A stretch of DNA of 25,508 nt, taken from an uncultured Alistipes sp. (lineage in GTDB: Bacteria > Bacteroidota > Bacteroidia > Bacteroidales > UBA932). Shown piece by piece: positions 7,626 through 14,758 of this stretch (the first letter of the stretch is position 1; the number at the start of each line of letters is the position of its first letter). Under the pieces are notes generated by a model, which saw nothing but the letters and a program-made list of their open reading frames with translations, searched no databases and was not told the DNA's origin. The stretch is taken from the NCBI GenBank assembly GCA_900544195.1, contig UQUJ01000046.1:1-25508 (forward strand). Direction: 5' to 3'. Position numbers and translations under genes: made by a program.

Positions 7626-7690
7626 GGTCAGAAAAATCAAATTTCAAATTTTGGTAACGTGCAAAATTTGGAATTTGCCTTTTTCTGACC
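7626..7690. terminator. Very long hairpin between convergent genes, likely bidirectional terminator
   Basis: Left arm 7626-7652 and right arm 7663-7690 form a stem of about 26 bp around a 10-base loop (GGTAACGTGC). The outer 11 bp (GGTCAGAAAAA with TTTTTCTGACC) pair perfectly; the inner arms pair along about 15 bp with one wobble and a small bulge near the middle. It sits between the convergent ends of licD and uvrA and has A- and T-rich runs on both strands. It is longer than a usual terminator, so a fold-back repeat origin is possible. Confidence 0.65.
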
Positions 7691-7709
7691 TAAAAAGCAT
7701 TGCAGTATC

Positions 7710-10574
7710 CTACCCACGAAGGTACTTCGCGGTCCAGGACTGTCCATTCTTGACCATGTCCTCCGGCGTGCCGGCGAAGACCACCTCTCCGCCATTGTCA
7801 CCGGCCTCAGGACCGAGGTCGATCACCCAGTCCGCCGCCTTGATGACATCCAGATTGTGCTCGACCACAATCACCGTGTGTCCGTTACGGATCAGGAAAT
7901 CAAAGGCTTTCAGCAGTTTCTCGACATCGTAGAAATGCAACCCGGTCGTCGGCTCGTCAAAGAGGAACAGAATCTTTTTCCTGCCGTTCATCGGATCGTC
8001 CTCGTTCTTGGACAGAAACCAGGCCAGTTTGATCCTCTGGCTCTCTCCACCAGACAAGGTTGACGAGCTCTGCCCCAACTTGATGTAGGAAAGTCCCACA
8101 TCCACAAGCGGTTGCAGTTTACGGGCGATCTGCTTGGAAAGATCCTCCGGCTGCGAGCCGAAGAACGAGATCGCCTCCTCTACACTCATGTTCAGGATGT
8201 CGTCGATGTTCTTGCCCTTGAAACGGACCTCAAGGATGTCCGGCTTGAAGCGCTTGCCGCCGCACGTCTCGCAGACCATGGTAACATCAGCCATGAACTG
8301 CATCGGAATGCGCACGAATCCGTCCCCCTGACATTCCGGGCAGCGGCCACCATCCTGATTGAACGAGAAGAAGGACGGAGTGTAACCGTTGATCTTGGCG
8401 TACTGCTGCTCGGAGAGAAGCTTGCGGATGTCGTCATAGACCTTTAGATAGGTCACGGCGTTGGAGCGGGAACTCTTCCCTATCGGGTTCTGGTCAACAT
8501 ATTCAACATTCTTGATACGATCCACATTGCCGGAGATTTTCCTGAATATTCCTGGAAGGTCGCCGGTCTGGTTGATCATGCGGTATAGCGCCGGGTAGAG
8601 GATGTCTCCAACGAGGGAGGATTTGCCGCTGCCGCTGACTCCTGAGACAACGGTCAGGACACCCAACGGGAACTGCACGTCAATATTCTTAAGATTGTGT
8701 TCCTGAGCGCCTTCCACCGTTATTGAATATGCCCACGGATGTTTCTCCCTGACATAACGGGCTCGCCGTCCGGTCAGGTACTGGAGCGTCAGCGAGCAGT
8801 CCATCACCTTTTCTGGAATCTTTTCATCGGTCCTGCCTTGGAAGACTATCCGGCCACCGTTCACTCCGGCGTACGGTCCCATGTCAATCAGCACGTCCGC
8901 CGCGCGGATGATCTCCTCGTCGTGCTCCACAACGACAAGGGTGTTGCCAATGTCGCGCAGTTTGCGCAGGACACCTATAAGCCGCTCTGTGTCACGAGGA
9001 TGAAGTCCGATACTTGGTTCGTCCAGAATGTACATGGACCCGACCAGCGAGCTTCCCAGAGCCGTCACCAGATTGATTCTCTGGCTTTCTCCTCCGGAAA
9101 GGGTGTTGCAGGCGCGGCTCAAAGTCAGATACGCCAGACCGACATCCTTGATGTACCGCAGACGGGAGACAATCTCCTCGACAGCCTTGCGCACGATCGT
9201 GTTCTCGTAGTCTGTCAGTTTCAAGTCCGTGAAGAAGTCAAGCAGATCATCCACGTTCATGTCAAGCAGTTCCGCGATTGTCTTCCCGCCGACCTTCACA
9301 TACAATGCCTCCGGTCTCAGTCTCGCGCCGTGGCAGGCGTGACATGTGGTCCTGCCGGAGAACCGGCTGAGCATGTACTTGTACTGGATCTTGTACCTGT
9401 TGGACTCAACCCACTTGAAGAACTCGTTGATTCCGATGAGGGTACTGTCATCCCCCTCAACACTGTGTGTGTCCCAGATGATGTCCTTGACCTTTTGCGG
9501 CAGATTGCAGTACGGCTCAAAAATCGGAATCCCATAACGAGGCGCCACCTTGATCAGATGATCCCTGAACCAGCCCATCGACTCGCCTTTCCAACAGGCT
9601 ATGGCTCCATCGTAAATGCTTTTAGTCTTGTCCGGAATCACAAGATCCTCGCTGACCCCGATGATCTTGCCGAGCCCTCCGCAGACAGGGCATGCGCCCA
9701 GAGGGCTGTTGAACGAGAAAAGATATTCATCAGGCTGTCGGAAGGTCATTCCGTCCAGTTCGAAGCGGTCGGAATATTCCTCAACGGAATTGTCCTTGCG
9801 GAGGATGAGTCTGCCCTCGCCCACCCTGAACGCCGTGTCAATCGAGGAGCGAAGTCTTGTCTGTAGATCCTCCCAATCGTTCTGTGGCCACGGAGAGCCG
9901 TCTTCCGAATATGGCAGACACTCCTTAAAGACCGGAAGTCTGAGGCGGTCAATCAGCAGATCAAGATGCTCCGGGTACTCCCCTTTGTCAGCCATCCTCA
10001 TGATGTCCTCGATGCGGATGATGCCGTCGTCACCGAAGAAGCGGGAATATCCCTCCTCCTTGAGACGGAGCATCAACTCTACCTTATCCTCCCTGGCGGA
10101 CCAATTCAGGTCGGCGAGAATATACGCCGTCCTTGAATCACCGCTCAATATGCTAGCCATCACGTCATTGACGCTGTGACACTTGACTTCCTTGCCACTG
10201 ATCGGGGAATATGTCCGGCCTATCCTCGCGAAGATGATGCGGAGATAGTCGTAAATCTCGGTGGTGGTGGCCACGGTGGAGCGTGGGTTCTTGACATTGA
10301 CCTTCTGCTCAATGGCGATCGCCGGCGGTATGCCTTCTATGGACTCCACATCCGGCTTGCTCATCCTTCCAAGAAACTGGCGCGCGTACGAGGACAGGCT
10401 CTCAGCGAAACGCCTCTGTCCCTCGGCGAACAACGTGTCGAAAGCAAGTGATGACTTTCCGGAACCAGATATTCCGGTCACCACCACAAGTTTGTTCCTC
10501 GGAATCTCTACCGTGATGTCCTTAAGGTTGTTGACCTTAGCCCCTTTGATGATTATCTTTCCGTCCTCCGTCAT
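7710..10574 (-). CDS. uvrA: Excinuclease ABC subunit A
   Basis: A 954-residue UvrA, the damage-sensing ATPase of nucleotide excision repair that loads UvrB on DNA. Both ABC halves are complete: Walker A GISGSGKSS (34-42) and GVSGSGKSS in the second half, signatures TLSGGESQRINL and TLSGGESQRIKL, and Walker B regions LDEPSIGLHP and FDEPTTGLHF. Two zinc modules are seen, CPVCGGLG with CHACHGARL in the first half and CPECQGDGF with CETCGGKRF in the second. Length fits the family (about 940). The start at 10572-10574 (MTEDGKIIIKGA) lies about 22 bases below a -7 box; an upstream extension to 10661 would cover that promoter. Single-gene unit, convergent with licD. Confidence 0.97.
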   Translation of the reverse strand: MTEDGKIIIKGAKVNNLKDITVEIPRNKLVVVTGISGSGKSSLAFDTLFAEGQRRFAESLSSYARQFLGRMSKPDVESIEGIPPAIAIEQKVNVKNPRSTVATTTEIYDYLRIIFARIGRTYSPISGKEVKCHSVNDVMASILSGDSRTAYILADLNWSAREDKVELMLRLKEEGYSRFFGDDGIIRIEDIMRMADKGEYPEHLDLLIDRLRLPVFKECLPYSEDGSPWPQNDWEDLQTRLRSSIDTAFRVGEGRLILRKDNSVEEYSDRFELDGMTFRQPDEYLFSFNSPLGACPVCGGLGKIIGVSEDLVIPDKTKSIYDGAIACWKGESMGWFRDHLIKVAPRYGIPIFEPYCNLPQKVKDIIWDTHSVEGDDSTLIGINEFFKWVESNRYKIQYKYMLSRFSGRTTCHACHGARLRPEALYVKVGGKTIAELLDMNVDDLLDFFTDLKLTDYENTIVRKAVEEIVSRLRYIKDVGLAYLTLSRACNTLSGGESQRINLVTALGSSLVGSMYILDEPSIGLHPRDTERLIGVLRKLRDIGNTLVVVEHDEEIIRAADVLIDMGPYAGVNGGRIVFQGRTDEKIPEKVMDCSLTLQYLTGRRARYVREKHPWAYSITVEGAQEHNLKNIDVQFPLGVLTVVSGVSGSGKSSLVGDILYPALYRMINQTGDLPGIFRKISGNVDRIKNVEYVDQNPIGKSSRSNAVTYLKVYDDIRKLLSEQQYAKINGYTPSFFSFNQDGGRCPECQGDGFVRIPMQFMADVTMVCETCGGKRFKPDILEVRFKGKNIDDILNMSVEEAISFFGSQPEDLSKQIARKLQPLVDVGLSYIKLGQSSSTLSGGESQRIKLAWFLSKNEDDPMNGRKKILFLFDEPTTGLHFYDVEKLLKAFDFLIRNGHTVIVVEHNLDVIKAADWVIDLGPEAGDNGGEVVFAGTPEDMVKNGQSWTAKYLRG

Positions 10575-10595
10575 AGTCCATCGATTAGCGAACCG

Positions 10596-10603
10596 CAAAT
10601 TTA
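10596..10603 (-). promoter_or_regulatory. -7 promoter element of uvrA
   Basis: TAAATTTG on the minus strand, about 22 bases upstream of the uvrA start. No good TTTG at -33; no LexA-like palindrome was noticed. Confidence 0.5.
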
Positions 10604-10681
10604 CGAATATTTCCCGGCATGCATCGAATAATATTGCTGTTTTCGGATAAGGCAGAGTCAAAAGGCATATTCACCCCAAGG

Positions 10682-10712
10682 TTGACTCGTGTCCTTTTAT
10701 TGGCTACCTTTG
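10682..10712 (+). promoter_or_regulatory. Promoter of the decayed FemAB gene
   Basis: TTG (10682-10684), 20 bases, then TACCTTTG (10705-10712): a good Bacteroidota promoter, 22 bases upstream of the ATG at 10734. The promoter is intact although the gene it serves is broken. Confidence 0.6.
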
Positions 10713-10733
10713 CCCTCACAAATCAATGTGGTC

Positions 10734-11203
10734 ATGAATCTGAATGTTGAGCCCAAGGACATCATCGACGCGTACAGCACACCGATAGTCCAGCAGACAT
10801 CCTTCTGGTCGATCTCACACAGGACGAGGAAGTCCGCGTCAAGCTTCTGATGGCATATTACGAGAACACTCCCCTCGCCGCGATGTTTCTGGTCCTATCC
10901 TCGCACCGCGCCACCTACCTCTACGGCGCATCCTCCTCCAGCATGCGCAACGTCATGCCGACCTACGCACTCCAATGGAAAGCCATCCAGGAGGCCAAGG
11001 CAGGCAAGTGTTATGAATATGACATGTTCGGCATCGCCCCGAATCCGAATCCGTCCCACCCGATGTACGGTCTCTACAAGTTCAAGAACGGCTTCGGCGG
11101 CGAGATATTCCACCAACTCGGATGCTGGGACTACCCCATCGACGAGGACAAGTACAACCGCTTCTCAGCCTGCGAGATGAACATGCAAGGGTACTATGTT
11201 TAA
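10734..11203 (+). pseudogene. FemAB/FemX-type peptidoglycan bridge aminoacyltransferase, internally deleted
   Basis: Remnant of a FemAB-family (GNAT-fold) protein, enzymes that use aminoacyl-tRNA to add amino acids to cell-wall peptides. From 10734 a 38-residue frame starts MNLNVEPKDIIDAY and reaches QQTSFWS, a typical FemAB beginning, then stops at 10848-10850. A second frame carries VDLTQDEE followed directly by LLMAYYENTPLAAMF, YGASSSSMRNVMP and the C-terminal hallmarks YDMFGIAP, YGLYKFKNGFGG and HQLGCWDYP. Family members are about 330 residues; here only about 155 codons remain. The central part of both acyltransferase domains is missing and there is a frame change. An ORF from 10850 to 11203 is open but would lack the N-terminal half. 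A good promoter survives upstream. Confidence 0.75.
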
Positions 11204-11253
11204 TCCGCTTTCAGGATTCAGATGTGAAGTCAAGACTGGTGGAAGAAAAAGAA

Positions 11254-11296
11254 AAAGCCTCGCAAGTGTTGAACTTCAACAATCTTGCGAGGCTTT
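11254..11296 (-). terminator. Compound rho-independent terminator of tRNA-Asp
   Basis: AAAGCCTCGCAAG (11254-11266) pairs perfectly over 13 bp with CTTGCGAGGCTTT (11284-11296). Nested inside is a second perfect 7-bp hairpin, TGTTGAA/TTCAACA (11267-11281). On the minus strand the stem is followed by TTTTTCTTTTTC. It begins 4 bases after the tRNA 3' end. Confidence 0.85.
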
Positions 11297-11299
11297 CCG

Positions 11300-11373
11300 C
11301 GGTGCGGAAGGGACTCGAACCCTCGACCTCCGGCGTGACAGGCCGGCATTCTAACCAGCTGAACTACCGCACC
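11300..11373 (-). tRNA. tRNA-Asp (GTC anticodon)
   Basis: On the minus strand the gene runs from the acceptor arm GGTGCGG (11373-11367) to CCGCACC (11307-11301) plus a G discriminator (11300). The D arm AGTTCAGCTGGTTAGAA, anticodon stem-loop CCGGC-CTGTCAC-GCCGG with anticodon GTC, and T arm with GGTTCGAGTCC are all canonical. CCA is not encoded (CCGCACCGCGG follows). The discriminator G is as expected for aspartate. Confidence 0.97.
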
Positions 11374-11422
11374 CTGCGAATCTCTGCGCTCACCGTTTCC
11401 GGCTGTTTCCCGAACGCGGATG

Positions 11423-11453
11423 CAAAGATAGGCATTTTTCCTTTACTTGCAAA
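11423..11453 (-). promoter_or_regulatory. Promoter of tRNA-Asp
   Basis: On the minus strand TTTG (11453-11450), 19 bases, then TATCTTTG (11430-11423): a near-perfect Bacteroidota promoter about 50 bases upstream of the tRNA 5' end. It lies a few bases beyond the hsp20 stop codon, so transcription through hsp20 would run into it. Confidence 0.75.
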
Positions 11454-11458
11454 CTTTT

Positions 11459-11896
11459 TTACTTAATTTCTATGATTTTTTTTGCCTGCGGAACCTCCTG
11501 CTTCAGTACCTTCGGGATGTTGACCTTGAGGACACCGTTGACAACAGAGGCGTTAATCTTTTCTCTCTCAACGTCATCCGGAAGAACCATGGTCTGCTGG
11601 AACTTTGAATAAGAGAACTCGCGCCTGAGATAATGGCCGTGCTTCTTTTCTTCATTGTTCTCCTCTTTCTTCTCCATGTTGATGACAAGATCTCCGTTGT
11701 CGTCAAGGCTGACCTTGAAGTCGTCCTTGGTCATGCCAGGAGCTGCGAGCTCGATGTCGTAGCTCTTCTCGTTTTCTAATACGTTGATCGCAGGAGCGGT
11801 CGCGTTGGTCTTCAACATCCAATCATTGTCAAAGAAATCATTGAAAATGTTCGGTAACCAATTCTGGTTGTTGTACTTTTTTGATACTGGTAACAT
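11459..11896 (-). CDS. Hsp20/alpha-crystallin small heat-shock protein
   Basis: A 145-residue small heat-shock protein, an ATP-independent holdase that binds unfolding proteins as an oligomer in the cytoplasm. The short N-terminal arm (NWLPNIFNDFFDNDW) is followed by the alpha-crystallin domain: YDIELAAPGMTKDDFKVSLD, the FSYSKFQQTMVLPDDV segment, and the A-x-x-x-N-G-V-L signature as ASVVNGVLKVNIPK. A C-terminal tail contains the I-x-I motif (IIEIK). A purine-rich AGGAGA lies about 6 bases before the ATG. The upstream region has a sigma-54-like promoter and dyad repeats, consistent with stress control. Its 3' end abuts the tRNA-Asp promoter. Confidence 0.93.
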   Translation of the reverse strand: MLPVSKKYNNQNWLPNIFNDFFDNDWMLKTNATAPAINVLENEKSYDIELAAPGMTKDDFKVSLDDNGDLVINMEKKEENNEEKKHGHYLRREFSYSKFQQTMVLPDDVEREKINASVVNGVLKVNIPKVLKQEVPQAKKIIEIK

Positions 11897-11969
11897 AATT
11901 AAATCTCCTATTTTTTGTTTTACTTATCTTTTCTTAGCCCGCCCTTTCGAGCGGACATCTTGGTAATAA

Positions 11970-11985
11970 TCAATCGGCGTGCCGA
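11970..11985 (-). promoter_or_regulatory. Candidate sigma-54-type promoter of hsp20
   Basis: On the minus strand the sequence reads CGGCACG, four bases, TTGA, against the sigma-54 consensus TGGCACG-N4-TTGC. The -24 block is one base off, and the -12 GC is GA. It is about 74 bases upstream of the ATG. The same bases form a small palindrome (ATCGGC-GT-GCCGAT), so a repressor site is an alternative reading. Confidence 0.4.
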
Positions 11986-11994
11986 TGCCACTAA

Positions 11995-12062
11995 AGTGTC
12001 AAAAGGACGACAAATTGTCACATTGTCGTGACAAAATGTCGCCCTTAACTGTCATTGTGTCG
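11995..12062. promoter_or_regulatory. Repeated TGTCA/TGACA dyads upstream of hsp20
   Basis: Bases 12008-12041 form an imperfect 34-bp dyad built of CGACA, TTGTCAC, GTCGTGACA and TGTCG words; further copies lie at 11995-12001 (AGTGTCA) and 12049-12062. Such clustered inverted TGTCA sites just upstream of a -24/-12 type promoter resemble binding sites for a sigma-54 activator. The binding protein is not identified. Confidence 0.5.
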
Positions 12063-12084
12063 AATTTAAGCCAGATCTGCAAGC

Positions 12085-13305
12085 CTAAGGCATCTTCCTG
12101 AACTCTTTGAAGTTCTTGGCAAGACCACCGGCGCTGGTCTCCTTATAGAGGGATGGAAGATCCTTGCCGGTCTGCTTCATAACCTCCACCACATGATCGA
12201 AAGAGACCCGATGCTTGCCGTCAGAGAATGCGGCGTAAAGATTCGAGTCCAATGCACGGGTGGCGGCGAAAGCGTTCCTCTCGATGCATGGAATCTGCAC
12301 CAAGCCGCAGATCGGATCACAGGTCATCCCGAGGTGATGCTCCAGCCCCATCTCGGCGGCATATTCAATCTGGGAAGGGCTGCCTCCGAAAAGTTGGCAT
12401 GCAGCTGCCGAGGCCATGGCGCAGGCCACACCGACCTCACCCTGGCAGCCGACCTCCGCCCCCGAGATGGAAGCGTTCTGTTTGACGATGTTTCCGATGA
12501 TCCCGGCTGTCGCCAAGGCATGAAGAACCCTGCTGTCCTTGAAATCATGACCTTTTGCAAGATGGTACAGGACCCCTGGCATCACTCCGCTCGAACCGCA
12601 TGTCGGAGCCGTCACGATGACTCCTCCCGAAGCGTTCTCCTCACTCACCGCAAGGGCATAGGCATACACAAGCCCTCTGGTCTGGAGGGTCTGCTTGTAG
12701 CCTGTGGCCTTGACATAATATGTAGGGGCTTTCCTTGGCAGGTTCAGCGGTCCTGGAAGCACACCCTCATGGTCGATGCCCCTTTCCACGGAGGCCTTCA
12801 TGGCCATCCACACTTCCTGGAGATAATCCCAGATGTCCGGACCCTCGCAAAGGTCCACATATTCCCAATAGCTGCGCCCCTTGTCCTCGCACCATCGCTG
12901 GATCTCAGCAAGGTGGTTCATCTCATAGACCTCCGGGGTCGTGAAACGGTCATTCGGCTGTCCTTCGGACAACGCTCCCCCGCCGACACTGTAAACGGTC
13001 CACTCGTCGGTCTGGCTGCCTTCCGAATCCAAAGATCTGAAACACATACCGTTGGGATGGAAAGGGAGGAACACATCAGGTTTCCAGACAATACGCACAG
13101 GAGCGATGCGCTCCAACACCTCGATGATAGCCACATCTGTCATGTGACCCTTGCCGGTGGCCGCAAGGCTGCCGTAAAGCGTCACCTCAAAAGAGGCCGC
13201 GCCAAAATGCCTTTCGGCGAACATCTTGGCGGCTTTGTTTGGACCCATCGTGTGACTGCTGGACGGACCTTTCCCTATTCTGTAAAGTTCTTTAAGTGAT
13301 TTCAT
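12085..13305 (-). CDS. sdaA: L-serine dehydratase (L-serine ammonia-lyase), single-chain iron-sulfur type
   Basis: A 406-residue single-chain L-serine ammonia-lyase that deaminates serine to pyruvate and ammonia with a [4Fe-4S] cluster. The N-terminal beta-domain has the substrate loop GKGPSSSHTMGP (11-22) and a GSLAATGKGHMTD segment. The alpha-domain has TAPTCGSSGVMPG and the iron-sulfur region with cysteines at about 287 (VGCQGEVG), 329, 333 and 340 (TCDPICGLVQIPCIERN). Length fits the fused beta-alpha form of the SdaA family. The start at 13303-13305 (MKSLKELYRIGKG) places the conserved loop at the usual distance from the N-terminus; the frame is open to 13359 but that extension has no family similarity. 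DUF4886 lies 79 bases upstream on the same strand. Confidence 0.95.
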   Translation of the reverse strand: MKSLKELYRIGKGPSSSHTMGPNKAAKMFAERHFGAASFEVTLYGSLAATGKGHMTDVAIIEVLERIAPVRIVWKPDVFLPFHPNGMCFRSLDSEGSQTDEWTVYSVGGGALSEGQPNDRFTTPEVYEMNHLAEIQRWCEDKGRSYWEYVDLCEGPDIWDYLQEVWMAMKASVERGIDHEGVLPGPLNLPRKAPTYYVKATGYKQTLQTRGLVYAYALAVSEENASGGVIVTAPTCGSSGVMPGVLYHLAKGHDFKDSRVLHALATAGIIGNIVKQNASISGAEVGCQGEVGVACAMASAAACQLFGGSPSQIEYAAEMGLEHHLGMTCDPICGLVQIPCIERNAFAATRALDSNLYAAFSDGKHRVSFDHVVEVMKQTGKDLPSLYKETSAGGLAKNFKEFRKMP

Positions 13306-13384
13306 GTTTGCCGTTCGTTTTATATGCAACTTATATGCGACGCATGAATCCAAAGTCATGCGGAATGATGAATACTCATAAACA

Positions 13385-14290
13385 TCACCAAGCCTTCACG
13401 GCCTGGGCAGCGCATTTCCGGCAAAGACGGGCATCCTTCGGGGTGATGCTGTACTCCGTGTCACGCAGCAGATAGCCGTTGTCATGGACAGACTTGCCGA
13501 ACACCGGTCTGATGAGGGCCTCAAACCACGTGCAGGCGGCGATGTAGCGGCCGAACTGACGGGTCAGATGGTAGCCGTCACGCGTCAATTGATAGACCTT
13601 GCTGGTGGCCGGAACCTCATCCTGGTTGTTCAAGCGCGTACCACGGGCGATCTGCACGGCGTCGCCACTCGGGATCACGACCGGAATTCCGAATTCTTTC
13701 GAAGCCCGCCTCACACAATCCACTATCGCATTGTACATGGTCATCTGATCCCTGCCGTACAGCCAGAACATTCCGTGGTCGGAATTGGAGGCATAGGCCC
13801 ATGTCTCGTGCCAAGCGATGGTGGCACGAGGATTCAAAGCTTCGGTTCTGATGATGCTGACAAGTCGCGGAATCCATTCCTTATAAGTCTCGTAAGTTCC
13901 CGAGTGACCGGAAGTCTCCTGGATTGTGATGATGTCCCATGGCTCGTCCTTAAGCCCGTCAAGCAACGTGGCGTTCCGGCTGACAGTTTTCCAGCTGTTG
14001 TCGGTGGACTTATAATAGACATAGTTGTTCAGTCCTTTGGCATATTCATCGCAATGCCTTTCCAGAGAGCATCCTCCGATGTAGAGCCTCGCCACGATGA
14101 CGTTGTAGATCCCGGCAGACTCCAGAAGCCCCGGAAGATACTCAGTGCCGTCATCAGAAAAGCTGTTGCCGACAGCCAGGATCCTGAGCGTGTCGGGATT
14201 GGACGGCAGGGGGTAATTCCCGAAAGGTTCCTTAGCTTCCGCCACGGCCAAACCAAAGAACAAGAATAAAAGGTATAAAATCTGTCTCAT
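13385..14290 (-). CDS. Secreted DUF4886 SGNH-hydrolase-like protein
   Basis: A 301-residue protein with an N-terminal signal peptide (hydrophobic residues 4-18, cleavage near AEA-KEP). The DUF4886 domain belongs to the SGNH/GDSL hydrolase superfamily. Visible are the block I nucleophile motif LAVGNSFSDDG (S43 likely catalytic), a block III-like TIQETSGHSG, and the C-terminal catalytic Asp/His pair in RDGYHLTRQFG. In gut Bacteroidales these proteins are often found with glycan-degrading systems and may be carbohydrate esterases, but there is no polysaccharide locus next to it here, so the substrate is open. It precedes the serine dehydratase on the same strand with 79 bases between; co-transcription is possible but not evident. 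Confidence 0.88.
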   Translation of the reverse strand: MRQILYLLFLFFGLAVAEAKEPFGNYPLPSNPDTLRILAVGNSFSDDGTEYLPGLLESAGIYNVIVARLYIGGCSLERHCDEYAKGLNNYVYYKSTDNSWKTVSRNATLLDGLKDEPWDIITIQETSGHSGTYETYKEWIPRLVSIIRTEALNPRATIAWHETWAYASNSDHGMFWLYGRDQMTMYNAIVDCVRRASKEFGIPVVIPSGDAVQIARGTRLNNQDEVPATSKVYQLTRDGYHLTRQFGRYIAACTWFEALIRPVFGKSVHDNGYLLRDTEYSITPKDARLCRKCAAQAVKAW

Positions 14291-14487
14291 CTAATTTGAA
14301 TTTTGACCGCTAAGTTACTACATTCTACCTTAATTTGAAGAATATTGCTATTTTTGTCTTCCATTTAGTAATGTTGAAAAAATAAGTTGCATCAACCGAT
14401 AAATTTGAATACATAGAATCACCTTGAGTATCAATATGTTGCAAATTTAAAGTGATGCAGGTTATTTTTTACATTATATTTAGGAAC

Positions 14488-14640
14488 ATGAAAATAAGAG
14501 TCCACTTGAAAAAGTCTTTTTTTGAAAAAACATGTGCCACACAGGTACTTCCAACGGGTGTAAAAAGTGGCGAATGGTACTTTTTCAAGTGGACTCAAAT
14601 AATAAATTGCTTCAGATTAAGAGAAGATTTTCGAGGATAG
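14488..14640 (+). CDS. Upstream ORF of leader copy 1, enlarged by an in-frame insertion
   Basis: The original frame, with the insertion removed, would read MKIINCFRLREDFRG and stop, matching 15 codons of copy 2 (MKRISCFRLREDFRG) with two substitutions. The 99-bp insertion plus its 6-bp target duplication adds exactly 35 codons with no stop, so the frame now encodes 50 residues and still ends INCFRLREDFRG. Whether it is translated is unknown. The kept frame may be chance. Confidence 0.3.
   Translation: MKIRVHLKKSFFEKTCATQVLPTGVKSGEWYFFKWTQIINCFRLREDFRG
14498..14596. mobile_element. MITE-like 99-bp insertion with perfect 18-bp terminal inverted repeats
   Basis: Left end GAGTCCACTTGAAAAAGT (14498-14515), right end its exact reverse complement (14579-14596). 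AAATAA flanks both sides (14492-14497 and 14597-14602), a 6-bp target duplication. Copy 2 of the leader lacks the insert, and deleting insert plus one duplication restores the same local length (24 bases from CATG to CTTCAG in both). It encodes no transposase, so it would be mobilised in trans. The family is not identified. Confidence 0.85.
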
Positions 14641-14658
14641 ATTTTTTTTGAAGAAGGA

Positions 14659-14675
14659 GTGTACTGGAGGTATAC
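14659..14675 (+). ncRNA. Leader hairpin, copy 1
   Basis: Seven pairs (14659-14665 with 14669-14675) around a GGA triloop: G-C, T-A, G-T, T-A, A-T, C-G, T-G. At the position where copy 2 has G-C, this copy has A-T, a compensatory double change; three other pairs differ by a single wobble-compatible change. Confidence 0.6.
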
Positions 14676-14758
14676 AACTGATGAGAAAAGAAATATAGAC
14701 CGAAAGGACAATCAAAGATCACCAAGTTGTTTTTAAGGATTACTTAAGGTTTTAGACA

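Larger units (their letters stand above)
14481..14757 (+). promoter_or_regulatory. Repeated leader element, copy 1 (upstream of the GpsA-like gene)
   Basis: After removal of the 105 bases added at 14498-14602, this segment aligns with 19044-19217, with only small gaps in its last third. Order of parts: TTTAGGAACATG start of a short ORF; a nearly invariant block TTGCTTCAGATTAAGAGAAG; stop TAG; GAAGAAGGAG; a hairpin (14659-14675); ACTGATGAGAAAAGA...TATAGACCGAAA; then a T-rich stretch and TTACTTAAGG just before the gene's ATG. The hairpin stem differs from copy 2 at four pairs yet keeps pairing. It is probably the 5' untranslated leader of the dehydrogenase mRNA; function unknown. Confidence 0.65.
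14291..14758. other. 468-bp intergenic region carrying leader copy 1 and a MITE-like insertion
   Basis: Between the divergent DUF4886 gene and the GpsA-like gene. Bases 14291-14450 are AT-rich; a TAAATTTG at 14400-14407 is a possible plus-strand -7 box, without a well-spaced TTG. GATGCAGGTTATTTTTT (14454-14470) reappears at 19179-19195. From 14481 to the gene start lies the repeated leader element, interrupted at 14498-14596. Confidence 0.6.

Noticed and set aside
11970..11985. Housekeeping -7 (TAnnTTTG) promoter for hsp20.
   Set aside because: No such box at a sensible distance was found; the -24/-12 type reading fits better.
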